DNA of 20,913 nucleotides from positions 1 through 20,913 of the forward strand of contig JANYFF010000585.1 in the NCBI GenBank assembly GCA_025362825.1. Direction: 5' to 3'. The translations under genes and the position numbers were made by a program. Of this stretch, positions 14,579 through 20,913 are shown piece after piece. This DNA is from Polaromonas sp. GTDB taxonomy: Bacteria; Pseudomonadota; Gammaproteobacteria; Burkholderiales; Burkholderiaceae_C. Each line of letters opens with the position of its first letter. Within the stretch, counting starts at the first letter, position 1. The notes beneath the pieces are model-generated. The model was not told the origin of the DNA, ran no database searches, and saw nothing but the letters and a program-made list of their open reading frames with translations.

Positions 14579-14603
14579 GGCGCCACCCCAAAGCTTGGCA
14601 TCC

Positions 14604-16952
14604 ATGTCAGTCAAGGCACGTTTCTTCACGGGGCTAGGAGCCTTCGCCATCGCTGCGACGCTAGGGCTCGCGCCGTTTTCGGCGGCGGCGCTTTCCGGCA
14701 ATGCGCAGGTCGCGCTGGCGGGCTCAGGCAAGTTTGATGAGCTCGCTGCGGGACTGGAGGCTATGGTCGGCAAGGAGCCCATGAAGACGGCGGACTGGCA
14801 CGCCCTGTGTTACGCCTATTCGCGGGTCAAGCGCTACTCCAAAATCATGCTCTGCCTGGATGAGCTGGACAAGGCGATGGCCGGACGTGACAAGCGCACC
14901 CGCCTGTTCGGCCTGGATGACGGTACGGCCACAGCTTATTTGATGCGCGCAGAGGTGCTGGTCGAGCTGGGTGAACACACCGATGCGCTGGCGCAGGCAG
15001 ACAGGGCCATTGACTGGTACAAGCGCGAAAAAAGCGACGACAAGGACATCCTGATCAACGCCCTGGCGGCCAGATCCCTGGCGTTGCTTGCGCTCAATCG
15101 CAGGGATGATGCCGAAAAGACTGCCAGAGAACTGGAGGCCGTACCACTGGGCATGCTGGGGATGGATTTCATTCCTGCGAAGTCCATGGCCATGGCCCGC
15201 ACCAACATGGCTTTGGGACACTGGCAAAAAACCATTGATGCACTCGCCCTAGACAAGACTATTGGGCTGCGCAGTTTTCTGGACAACGTGGCCAGCGGTG
15301 CCTATTTGAAAGGCGTGAACAACTGGGTGTGGATAGAGTTGCCGCGCGGCTTCATGCAAACCAAGGCCCTGATGGAGCAGGGCCGTATTGAAGAGGCAAA
15401 AGCTGGCTACGACGCCCTGCTCGCCGTCCCGCAGATCGTGGCTAATGGCGAGATTTACTGGCTGGCCCTGTATGACCGCGGACGCATTGCCGAGATCCAG
15501 AAGCAGCCCGACCTGGCGGAGCAGTTCTATCTGCGCGCAGCCAGCGTGATCGAGCGCCAGCGCCGGTCCATCAACAGCGAAGCCAACAAGATCGGTTTCG
15601 TCGGCGACAAACAGGCGGTATATGCCCATTTGGTGTCCGTGCAGTTTGCCCAGGGAAAGTATGCACAGGTATTTGAAAGTACCGAGCGCGGCAAGTCCCG
15701 CGCGCTGGTAGACATGCTGGCATCCCGCAGCGGCGAGGCCCTGACGCCAAAGGCCGTGGGCAATGCCAGTCAGGTCGCCGCCACCTTACTCACCATGGAC
15801 CGCATGCGCCAGGCTGACATTGAATTTCAGCGGCAGGACGAAGCCCGCATTACCGCAGCCCTAAAACCCGACGATGGTTTGCACATCCGCAGCATTGCGC
15901 GCGAGCTGCCTGGCGCTCTGGCATCACTGGTCAGCGTCTCAGGAATGGATGTCAAGGAAGCCCAGAGCCTTATTGGCGACGATGAAGCTTTGATCGTTTA
16001 CTTCGGTAGCGGTCCGCTCCTTTATGCAACCCTGGTTCAACGTAGCGGTGTTAACGCGGTGGTCATCGATGCGAGTACTCTGGAGCAGGAAGTTCGCGGA
16101 CTCAGGCGTGAGTTGCAGGAATCTTCGCCCGCCGCGCAGGCCAGATTGCTGGCCCTGCACAAGCTGTTGATTGCGCCATTGGTACCGAACATTCGCGCAA
16201 CACGCCTCACCATCGTGCCTCAGGGGCCTTTGCACTATTTGCCCTTTGCTGCGCTCAATGATGGCAAGAAAGACCTGGTGGAGCAGTACGGGCTGCGAAC
16301 GCTGCCAAGTGTCTCGGTACTCAAGTATTTGCGCCCGGCGCGGTCAACTGTGGTGGAGCAGATGCTGGTGATGGGCAACCCGGATCTGAACAACCCGAAA
16401 TACGACCTGCCAGGTTCACAGATTGAAGCGGAAAAGCTGGCAAGCCAGTTCAAGTCGCCGCGGCTCTTGCTGCGTAAAAAAGCCACACGCAACAGCTTTC
16501 GCGAGCTGGCACCTGCCGCCAGTTTTATTCATGTCGCTTCACACGGAGAGTTTGATGCCGCGAGGCCCTTGCGGTCAGGGCTGATACTGGCCTCGGATAC
16601 GCCCGAAGGTACGCTGGAGTCGGGCAGGCTAACCGTGTCGGATTTATATCAGCTCAAGCTGGATGCCGAACTCGTAACCCTGTCGGCCTGTGAAACCGGG
16701 CTGGGCAATGTGGTCAGCGGAGACGATGTGGTGGGCCTGACGCGCGGTTTTTTATATGCCGGCGCCAGCACCGTGGTTGCATCGTTGTGGCAGGTTGACG
16801 ATGATGCCACTGCATTCCTGATGCTTCGCATGTATGAACACATGCAAAAGGACGGCCGGCGCGATGCGCTGCGCAAGGCCCAACTTGAGACGCGCGCCAA
16901 GTTCCCGCACCCTTTTTACTGGGCATCTTTTTACCTGACAGGGTTGAATTAG
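14604..16952 (+). CDS. Exported TPR-CHAT (caspase-like) protein
   Basis: This encodes 782 residues from the ATG at 14604; a TTG at 14595 is the alternative. The start (MSVKARFFTGLGAFAIAATL...FSAAAL) looks like a signal peptide with cleavage near residue 27-29, so the protein is probably periplasmic or exported. Residues about 30-400 are helical repeats of TPR type (ATAYLMRAEVLVELGEHTDALAQADRAIDWY is clear). Residues about 480-782 form the CHAT domain: LPFAAL, then HVASHGEF with catalytic H647 and LVTLSACETGLG with catalytic C696, followed by GLTRGFLYAGASTVVASLWQVDD. The Cys-His dyad is intact, so peptidase activity is plausible. CHAT proteins are caspase relatives often linked to regulated proteolysis or defence. 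No Shine-Dalgarno is clear, which fits coupling to the barrel gene upstream. Confidence 0.9.
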   Translation: MSVKARFFTGLGAFAIAATLGLAPFSAAALSGNAQVALAGSGKFDELAAGLEAMVGKEPMKTADWHALCYAYSRVKRYSKIMLCLDELDKAMAGRDKRTRLFGLDDGTATAYLMRAEVLVELGEHTDALAQADRAIDWYKREKSDDKDILINALAARSLALLALNRRDDAEKTARELEAVPLGMLGMDFIPAKSMAMARTNMALGHWQKTIDALALDKTIGLRSFLDNVASGAYLKGVNNWVWIELPRGFMQTKALMEQGRIEEAKAGYDALLAVPQIVANGEIYWLALYDRGRIAEIQKQPDLAEQFYLRAASVIERQRRSINSEANKIGFVGDKQAVYAHLVSVQFAQGKYAQVFESTERGKSRALVDMLASRSGEALTPKAVGNASQVAATLLTMDRMRQADIEFQRQDEARITAALKPDDGLHIRSIARELPGALASLVSVSGMDVKEAQSLIGDDEALIVYFGSGPLLYATLVQRSGVNAVVIDASTLEQEVRGLRRELQESSPAAQARLLALHKLLIAPLVPNIRATRLTIVPQGPLHYLPFAALNDGKKDLVEQYGLRTLPSVSVLKYLRPARSTVVEQMLVMGNPDLNNPKYDLPGSQIEAEKLASQFKSPRLLLRKKATRNSFRELAPAASFIHVASHGEFDAARPLRSGLILASDTPEGTLESGRLTVSDLYQLKLDAELVTLSACETGLGNVVSGDDVVGLTRGFLYAGASTVVASLWQVDDDATAFLMLRMYEHMQKDGRRDALRKAQLETRAKFPHPFYWASFYLTGLN

Positions 16953-16964
16953 AGCCGGTCTGCG

Positions 16965-18188
16965 TCAGCTCAGCGCGCCGCGCGCATCGACACGGATGAT
17001 GCGCTCCACTACGCCCTTGAGCAGGCCGCCGCGCACGCCGATCATCACGTTGTGCAGGTTGACGGTCGGGTCGCAATGGCCGGGGACCAGCCACAACAGG
17101 CTGCCCAGGCCTGGCAGGCGTGTGCTGCCTTCTGTCGGCGTTAGCACACCGTGCTCATCACCGCCGTTGGTGTACTCGAGCTTGCTGCGGCTGCTGAAAG
17201 CGTGAACCATGGGCAGCCCCGAATCGATGGCGTGGCTTTTGTGGCCGGCATCACACACAGCATAAGGGCCGTGGCCATTGTGCGTGCTAATCACTTGAGT
17301 CTTTACAAACAGCGCGTGTTCGAATTTGGGCTGACCGGCTTCGCGATGGTTGGCTGCATAGTCGGCATCCATGAAAAGGTAGGAGCCGGCCTGCAGCTCG
17401 CCATAGACCCGGCTCTCGGCCTCCAGCATGGCGGTGCCCGTGCCAGCGCCGGTGACCAGCCCAACCTTGATGCCGTCGACCTCCATCATGGCGCGGGTCA
17501 GCACCACGGCCTTGATGGCCTGCGCAATGGCGGCGCGCCGTTCCAGCGGACTGCGCAGGTGCTGCGCCTTGCCGTGATAGGCCTGCAAGCCGGCAAAGTT
17601 GAGGGCCGGGTGTTTACGGATTTCGAGCGCCAGCAGTACCGCTGGGGCACCTGGCTCGACGCCACAGCGGTTTTGCCCCACGTTGATCTCGACGAAGACA
17701 TCAATGGCTGTGGCGATGCCACTGGCCTTTCGCGCCTCGTTCATGCAGGCGGCAAGGCGGGCGATGCCGGTGAGGCTGTCCACACAAATGGCGATTTTTC
17801 CGCCGTGCGGCAGGACGGCGCGTGTCAGTGCAGCTACCCGCGCCAGCTTGAAGGGCGAGATCACCTCGTTGCTGATGAAGACGTTGTACACCCCGCCGGC
17901 CACCATGGCCTCGGCCTCCGATGTTTTTTGAACGCATACGCCCACGGCGCCCGAGGCCATCTGCAGCTTGGCCAGCTCGGCACTCTTGTGCATTTTGGCG
18001 TGCGGCCGGAGTCTGACCTTGTGCTCTGCGGCAAAGGCAGCCATGGTTGCCAGGTTGCGCTCCATGGCGTCCAGGTCAACCACCAGCGCGGGGGTGTCTA
18101 TGGCGCCTACCACCTGCCCGATCAGGTCGTCGTCATTATTCATGGCGTTCTGTAAATCCGGCATTCCCGCGGATGCGCTGGAAGACAT
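16965..18188 (-). CDS. DSD1-type PLP enzyme (D-threonine / 3-hydroxyaspartate aldolase family)
   Basis: This encodes 407 residues. An N-terminal alanine-racemase-like barrel carries the PLP lysine K65 in RLRPHAKMHKS. The C-terminal domain has PGHCDPTVNLH with H372 and D374 in the H-x-D spacing of the metal site of D-threonine aldolases; the dehydratase branch uses H-x-C. Members split D-beta-hydroxy amino acids to glycine plus an aldehyde, or D-3-hydroxyaspartate to glycine plus glyoxylate, with Mn2+ or Mg2+. The substrate is not decided by sequence. The ATG at 18188 overlaps the stop of the phosphatase gene (TGATG). Internal ATGs at 18164 and 18143 are also possible, as the first 20 residues look non-conserved. 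It is the last gene of the folB run. Confidence 0.88.
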   Translation of the reverse strand: MSSSASAGMPDLQNAMNNDDDLIGQVVGAIDTPALVVDLDAMERNLATMAAFAAEHKVRLRPHAKMHKSAELAKLQMASGAVGVCVQKTSEAEAMVAGGVYNVFISNEVISPFKLARVAALTRAVLPHGGKIAICVDSLTGIARLAACMNEARKASGIATAIDVFVEINVGQNRCGVEPGAPAVLLALEIRKHPALNFAGLQAYHGKAQHLRSPLERRAAIAQAIKAVVLTRAMMEVDGIKVGLVTGAGTGTAMLEAESRVYGELQAGSYLFMDADYAANHREAGQPKFEHALFVKTQVISTHNGHGPYAVCDAGHKSHAIDSGLPMVHAFSSRSKLEYTNGGDEHGVLTPTEGSTRLPGLGSLLWLVPGHCDPTVNLHNVMIGVRGGLLKGVVERIIRVDARGALS

Positions 18189-18829
18189 CAGCCGGCCGTT
18201 TCATCCAGCACGTCATCATCGAGGTGATGCGTGTCGGCCCAGCCCACCAGCGTGAAGCCTTCGGGCGTCCACAGCAGACGGTTGATGGCGGTGTTGCCGA
18301 GCGCCCAGGTGCGCGGGGCCTGCAGGTCGAGTCGGGTGGCCGCACGGTACAGCACGTCCATCACGCCGCCGTGGGCCACCATTGCAATCAACTTGCCCGG
18401 ATGCAGTGCTGCCAGGCGCTGGGCGGCGCCTACCACACGGCTGCGCAGCGCGATGAGGGACTCGCCACCAGCGGGTGCAAACTCGGGGTCGCGCTTGCGC
18501 CAGCGCGTCGACTGGTCCGGCAACAGGGTTTCAATGTCGGCGAAGGTCTTGCCTTCAAAAATGCCGAAGCCGCGCTCGCGCAGGTCTTCTTCCTTTGTGA
18601 CCTCAACGCCGCTGGCACGCCCGACATATTGCGCGGTCTCCCAGGCACGGGCCAGGTCGCTGGCATAAATCGCCTTGATGGATTCACCGCGCAGCGCGTC
18701 GGCGAGCCGCTCGGCCTGCCAACGCCCGTTAGCGCTGAGGGGAATGTCTAGGTGGCCCTGGATGCGGGTATCGACGTTCCAGGCGGTTTCGCCGTGGCGA
18801 ATGGCAATGATGCGGGTGGGTTCTGTCAT
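18188..18829 (-). CDS. Histidine phosphatase family protein (phosphoglycerate-mutase-like)
   Basis: This encodes 213 residues. The catalytic RHGET motif is at residues 11-15 (H12 is the phosphorylated His), followed by WNVDTRIQGHLDIPLSANGRWQAERLA, the usual GpmB/CobC-like layout. The second active-site His is H153 in VAHGGVMD, and the acidic LRERGFGIFEG stretch near 83-93 is intact. Members are mostly phosphatases for small phosphorylated metabolites, cofactor-independent mutases being rare, so a broad phosphatase call is safer than phosphoglycerate mutase. It is co-directional with the DUF4136 gene upstream (17-bp gap) and overlaps the PLP enzyme gene by one base. Confidence 0.9.
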   Translation of the reverse strand: MTEPTRIIAIRHGETAWNVDTRIQGHLDIPLSANGRWQAERLADALRGESIKAIYASDLARAWETAQYVGRASGVEVTKEEDLRERGFGIFEGKTFADIETLLPDQSTRWRKRDPEFAPAGGESLIALRSRVVGAAQRLAALHPGKLIAMVAHGGVMDVLYRAATRLDLQAPRTWALGNTAINRLLWTPEGFTLVGWADTHHLDDDVLDETAG

Positions 18830-18846
18830 CGGCTACAGGTCATCAG

Positions 18847-19458
18847 TTATCGCGGAATGTCTACGTTGATGCGCCGCGTTCCGGCAGGCGGCTGCGGAAA
18901 ACCGAGCAGGGCCGAGTCGAGCATCGCGGGCAGCAAGCTCAGGGCGTCGTTCCACGGGCCGGTGTTCAAGGCGCGGGTTTCAAATACCACCTTTTGCGTC
19001 GCCAGTTCGCGCATCAGCACGGTGACCTCGCGTTTGTAATAGGGCTCGCTAAAGCGGATGGGGTAGGTCATGCCGATGGAGGTGCCCATGCTGCCACCGC
19101 CAATCATGACGCCAGGGCCGCCGATGGGGAAACCGTCGTCCGGAAAGCGCTCGCCGATCTGCGTGCCCAGCATTACCTGAACGCTAAAGCGCGCAGTGGC
19201 CGGCTCTAGCACCATGCCGACCCTGGCCAGGCTGGCAGCGGCGATGGTTTCAATCCTGTCCTGTTGGGCGTTGGCCGGCAGTTGCGAAGGCAAACGCTCA
19301 AAGCGGTAGGGCGTGCCAGGCGTGGGCGGCGCGGCTGTCCAGGCGGCAAAGGCAGACACATCGCTGTCAACAATGCGTGTGCTGGCGCAGCCCGCCAGAA
19401 AGAACCCGGCACATGCGGCCAGTGCGAATGCCAGAACTGTTTTCAGCGCCCGCAACAT
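18847..19458 (-). CDS. DUF4136-type lipoprotein
   Basis: This encodes 203 residues. The signal sequence MLRALKTVLAFALAACAGFF ends in a lipobox LAGC with lipidated C24, followed by A-S, which favours outer-membrane sorting. The mature protein begins with the DUF4136-like stretch VSAFAAWTAAPPTPGTPYRFERLPSQ, has a DRIETIAAASLARVGMV segment and a Gly-rich loop (IGGPGVMIGGGSMGTSIGMTYP), and ends INVDIPR. Function is unknown for the family. The ATG is well supported by GGAGAAAG about 4-8 nt upstream. It sits between ttcA and the phosphatase gene on the same strand, which looks like a shared transcript without an obvious functional link. Confidence 0.85.
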   Translation of the reverse strand: MLRALKTVLAFALAACAGFFLAGCASTRIVDSDVSAFAAWTAAPPTPGTPYRFERLPSQLPANAQQDRIETIAAASLARVGMVLEPATARFSVQVMLGTQIGERFPDDGFPIGGPGVMIGGGSMGTSIGMTYPIRFSEPYYKREVTVLMRELATQKVVFETRALNTGPWNDALSLLPAMLDSALLGFPQPPAGTRRINVDIPR

Positions 19459-19501
19459 ACGACTTTCTCCAGAGTTTCTACAGGTTTCAGGGTTTGATTC
19501 G

Positions 19502-20530
19502 TCAGAAGGACAGGTTCACCACTTTCAGCCCCGGCAGGCTGCCTGCAAAGGGTTCACTGAACTCTTCTGCATCAAAAGCCCTGTCGCCGTCAACGTCAGC
19601 CACACCGGTGGCCTTGATGCCCTTGAAGTCGTGGCGCTTGTTGTCCATCAGGTGTGAAGGCACAATATTTTGCAGTGCAGAGAACATATTTTCAAGCCGG
19701 CCGGGATGCTTTTTCTCCCAGTCGCGCAGCATGTTGCCGATCTGCTTGCGCTGCAGGTTTTCCTGGCTGCCGCAGAGGGTGCACGGAATGATGGGAAAGT
19801 CGCGCACTTCAGCCCAGCGTGTGAGGTCTTTCTCCGCCACATAGGCCATGGGCCGAATCACGACGTTTTTACCGTCGTCGCTGACAAGTTTTGGCGGCAT
19901 GCCCTTGAGTTTGGCGGCAAAAAACATGTTCAGGAAAAATGTTTGCAACATATCGTCACGGTGGTGGCCCAGCGCAACCTTGGTGGCGCCGAGTTCACCG
20001 GCAACACGGTACAGGATGCCGCGTCTCAGGCGCGAGCACAGCGAGCAAAGGGTCTTGCCTTCGGGAATCACCCGCTTGACGATGCTGTAGGTGTCCTGGT
20101 TTTCGATGTGGAAGGGCACGCCCAGCTTGCCAAGATACTCCGGCAGGATGTGCTCAGGAAAGCCCGGTTGCTTCTGGTCGAGGTTGACGGCGACCAGAGA
20201 GAAGTTGATCGGTGCGCGCTTTTGCAGCTTGAGCAAAATATCCAGCATGGCGTAGCTGTCCTTGCCGCCCGAAACGCAGACCATCACCTTGTCGCCTTCT
20301 TCAATCATGTTGAAGTCAACAATCGCCCGGCCAACGTCGCGGCACAGGCGCTTTTCAAGCTTGTGGTCCTCGCGCTCGATCTTCATCGAGTCTTTGGGCC
20401 CCCACGCTCCGCCGCTGCGCGGGTCGCTGCCCCCCGAGGGGGCTGGCCTTCCTTGGGGCGGCCCTGCGGTGCGGCCGGTCTCTTCGAAATTGGCTGCCTC
20501 CAAAGTCACGTTCATGTCATTGCTACCCAT
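19502..20530 (-). CDS. ttcA: tRNA 2-thiocytidine(32) synthetase TtcA
   Basis: This encodes 342 residues from the ATG at 20530; a GTG at 20542 and an ATG at 20515 are alternatives. TtcA thiolates cytidine 32 in certain tRNAs using an iron-sulfur cluster and ATP. The PP-loop is SGGKDS (87-92). The cluster cysteines are C162 and C165 (CSLC) and C250 and C253 (CTLC). Conserved KIEREDHKLEKRLCRDVGRAIVDFNMIEEGD begins at residue 50. Residues about 18-48 (TGRTAGPPQGRPAPSGGSDP...) are not family sequence: they are a translation of a GC-rich repeat lying in frame (separate entry). The C-terminal tail after HDFKGIKATG is variable. folB lies directly upstream with a 5-bp gap. Confidence 0.96.
   Translation of the reverse strand: MGSNDMNVTLEAANFEETGRTAGPPQGRPAPSGGSDPRSGGAWGPKDSMKIEREDHKLEKRLCRDVGRAIVDFNMIEEGDKVMVCVSGGKDSYAMLDILLKLQKRAPINFSLVAVNLDQKQPGFPEHILPEYLGKLGVPFHIENQDTYSIVKRVIPEGKTLCSLCSRLRRGILYRVAGELGATKVALGHHRDDMLQTFFLNMFFAAKLKGMPPKLVSDDGKNVVIRPMAYVAEKDLTRWAEVRDFPIIPCTLCGSQENLQRKQIGNMLRDWEKKHPGRLENMFSALQNIVPSHLMDNKRHDFKGIKATGVADVDGDRAFDAEEFSEPFAGSLPGLKVVNLSF
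20387..20482. repeat. GC-rich interspersed repeat inside ttcA coding sequence
   Basis: The plus strand holds a GC-rich block with CACGCTCCGCCGCTGCGC, then GGGTCGCTGC, a hairpin CCCCC-GA-GGGGG (20431-20442), CTTGGGGCGGCCCTGCGG and TGCGGCCGG. I recall this combination as a highly repeated intergenic sequence in Comamonadaceae genomes. Here it is translated as about 31 residues between the variable TtcA start and its conserved core, with no frameshift. Only one copy is in this window, so repeat status rests on memory. Confidence 0.55.
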
Positions 20531-20535
20531 AGCGT

Positions 20536-20907
20536 TCACCACTGTCCTGTCTCGACTCGAATGGCTACTTCGCAGTCGTCAAAAATTTCAAGCTTTGCAA
20601 TTTTTACCCGTACCCCCAGCACGCCCGGCAGCAGCATCAGCCGGTGGGCCAGCTTCCCGATCAGGCTTTCCAGCAGGTTGACATGCTCCGCGGTGCATTC
20701 GGTGATGATGATCTGGCGCACCTTGCGGTAGTCCAGTACTCGGTTGATGTCGTCATCACTGGGCAGCAGCGGCTGCGTGCCGAGGTTGAGTTCGGCGTCG
20801 ACCTGGATCGGCTGCGGCGCGGCCTTTTCGTGGTCCAGGATGCCGAGGTTGGCATCAAAGCGCAAACCGCTCAGCGTCAGTATCTGGGTGCCTCTGGTGT
20901 TGAACAT
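20536..20907 (-). CDS. folB: Dihydroneopterin aldolase FolB
   Basis: This encodes 123 residues from the ATG at 20907. FolB converts 7,8-dihydroneopterin to 6-hydroxymethyl-7,8-dihydropterin plus glycolaldehyde in folate synthesis. Family marks are LRFDANLGILDHEKAAPQPIQVDAEL (the usual GxxxHE loop), VLDYRKV, and HVNLLESLIGKLAHRLM with the pterin-anchoring Glu. The C-terminal VKIAKLEIFDDCEVAIRVE replaces the more usual KPxA pattern but keeps the Lys. The window ends six bases upstream of the ATG, so a few more N-terminal residues cannot be ruled out. ttcA follows after 5 bp. Confidence 0.93.
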   Translation of the reverse strand: MFNTRGTQILTLSGLRFDANLGILDHEKAAPQPIQVDAELNLGTQPLLPSDDDINRVLDYRKVRQIIITECTAEHVNLLESLIGKLAHRLMLLPGVLGVRVKIAKLEIFDDCEVAIRVETGQW

Positions 20908-20913
20908 GGTGGC

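Noticed and set aside
14595..14603. TTG start for the CHAT gene
   Set aside because: The ATG at 14604 gives a cleaner signal peptide, and the TTG has no better ribosome binding site.

Overview
The window reads as chromosomal DNA of a Gram-negative betaproteobacterium, most likely Burkholderiales/Comamonadaceae (Polaromonas, Rhodoferax or Variovorax-like). The grounds are a high GC content, the style of the conserved proteins (Dtd, PhoH/YbeZ, YbeY, RuvA, RuvB, TtcA, FolB) and two short repeats of a kind I associate with that family. This placement is an inference from memory; no search was run. No tRNA, rRNA, CRISPR array, insertion sequence or prophage gene was seen.

Layout. (1) 1-540: the 3' part of dtd (+), then a small palindromic repeat and a rho-independent terminator. 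(2) 538-1895: two minus-strand genes for exported proteins, an ankyrin-repeat protein and a GlcG/HbpS (DUF336) protein, separated by a long imperfect inverted repeat. (3) 1896-2923: the HbpS-like promoter region carries two tandem CGTA-N4-TACG sites 22 bp apart. Beyond it is a lower-GC minus-strand ORF of unknown function, with an integron attC-like half-site just past its stop. (4) 8949-2924 (minus): a co-directional run of phoH, ybeY, a ParBc_2-type protein, a SulP anion transporter, a histidine kinase and a FixJ/LuxR-type response regulator. (5) 8983-12331 (+): ruvA, ruvB and a rhomboid protease with extra N- and C-terminal domains. (6) 12344-13165 (minus): a YhhN-family membrane protein. 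(7) 13292-16952 (+): a two-gene unit of an outer-membrane beta-barrel-like protein and an exported TPR-CHAT (caspase-like) protein. It is preceded by a promoter whose -35/-10 spacer is filled by a perfect 8-bp inverted repeat. (8) 20907-16965 (minus): a tight run of folB, ttcA, a DUF4136 lipoprotein, a histidine phosphatase and a DSD1-type PLP enzyme. ttcA carries a family-type repeat in frame in its N-terminus.

Most of the window is housekeeping: proofreading of D-aminoacyl-tRNA, rRNA maturation, Holliday junction processing, tRNA thiolation and folate synthesis. The parts most worth a second look are the barrel/CHAT pair with its operator-like palindrome, the paired sites in front of the HbpS-like gene beside an orphan two-component system, the possible relic integron cassette, and the repeat inside ttcA.
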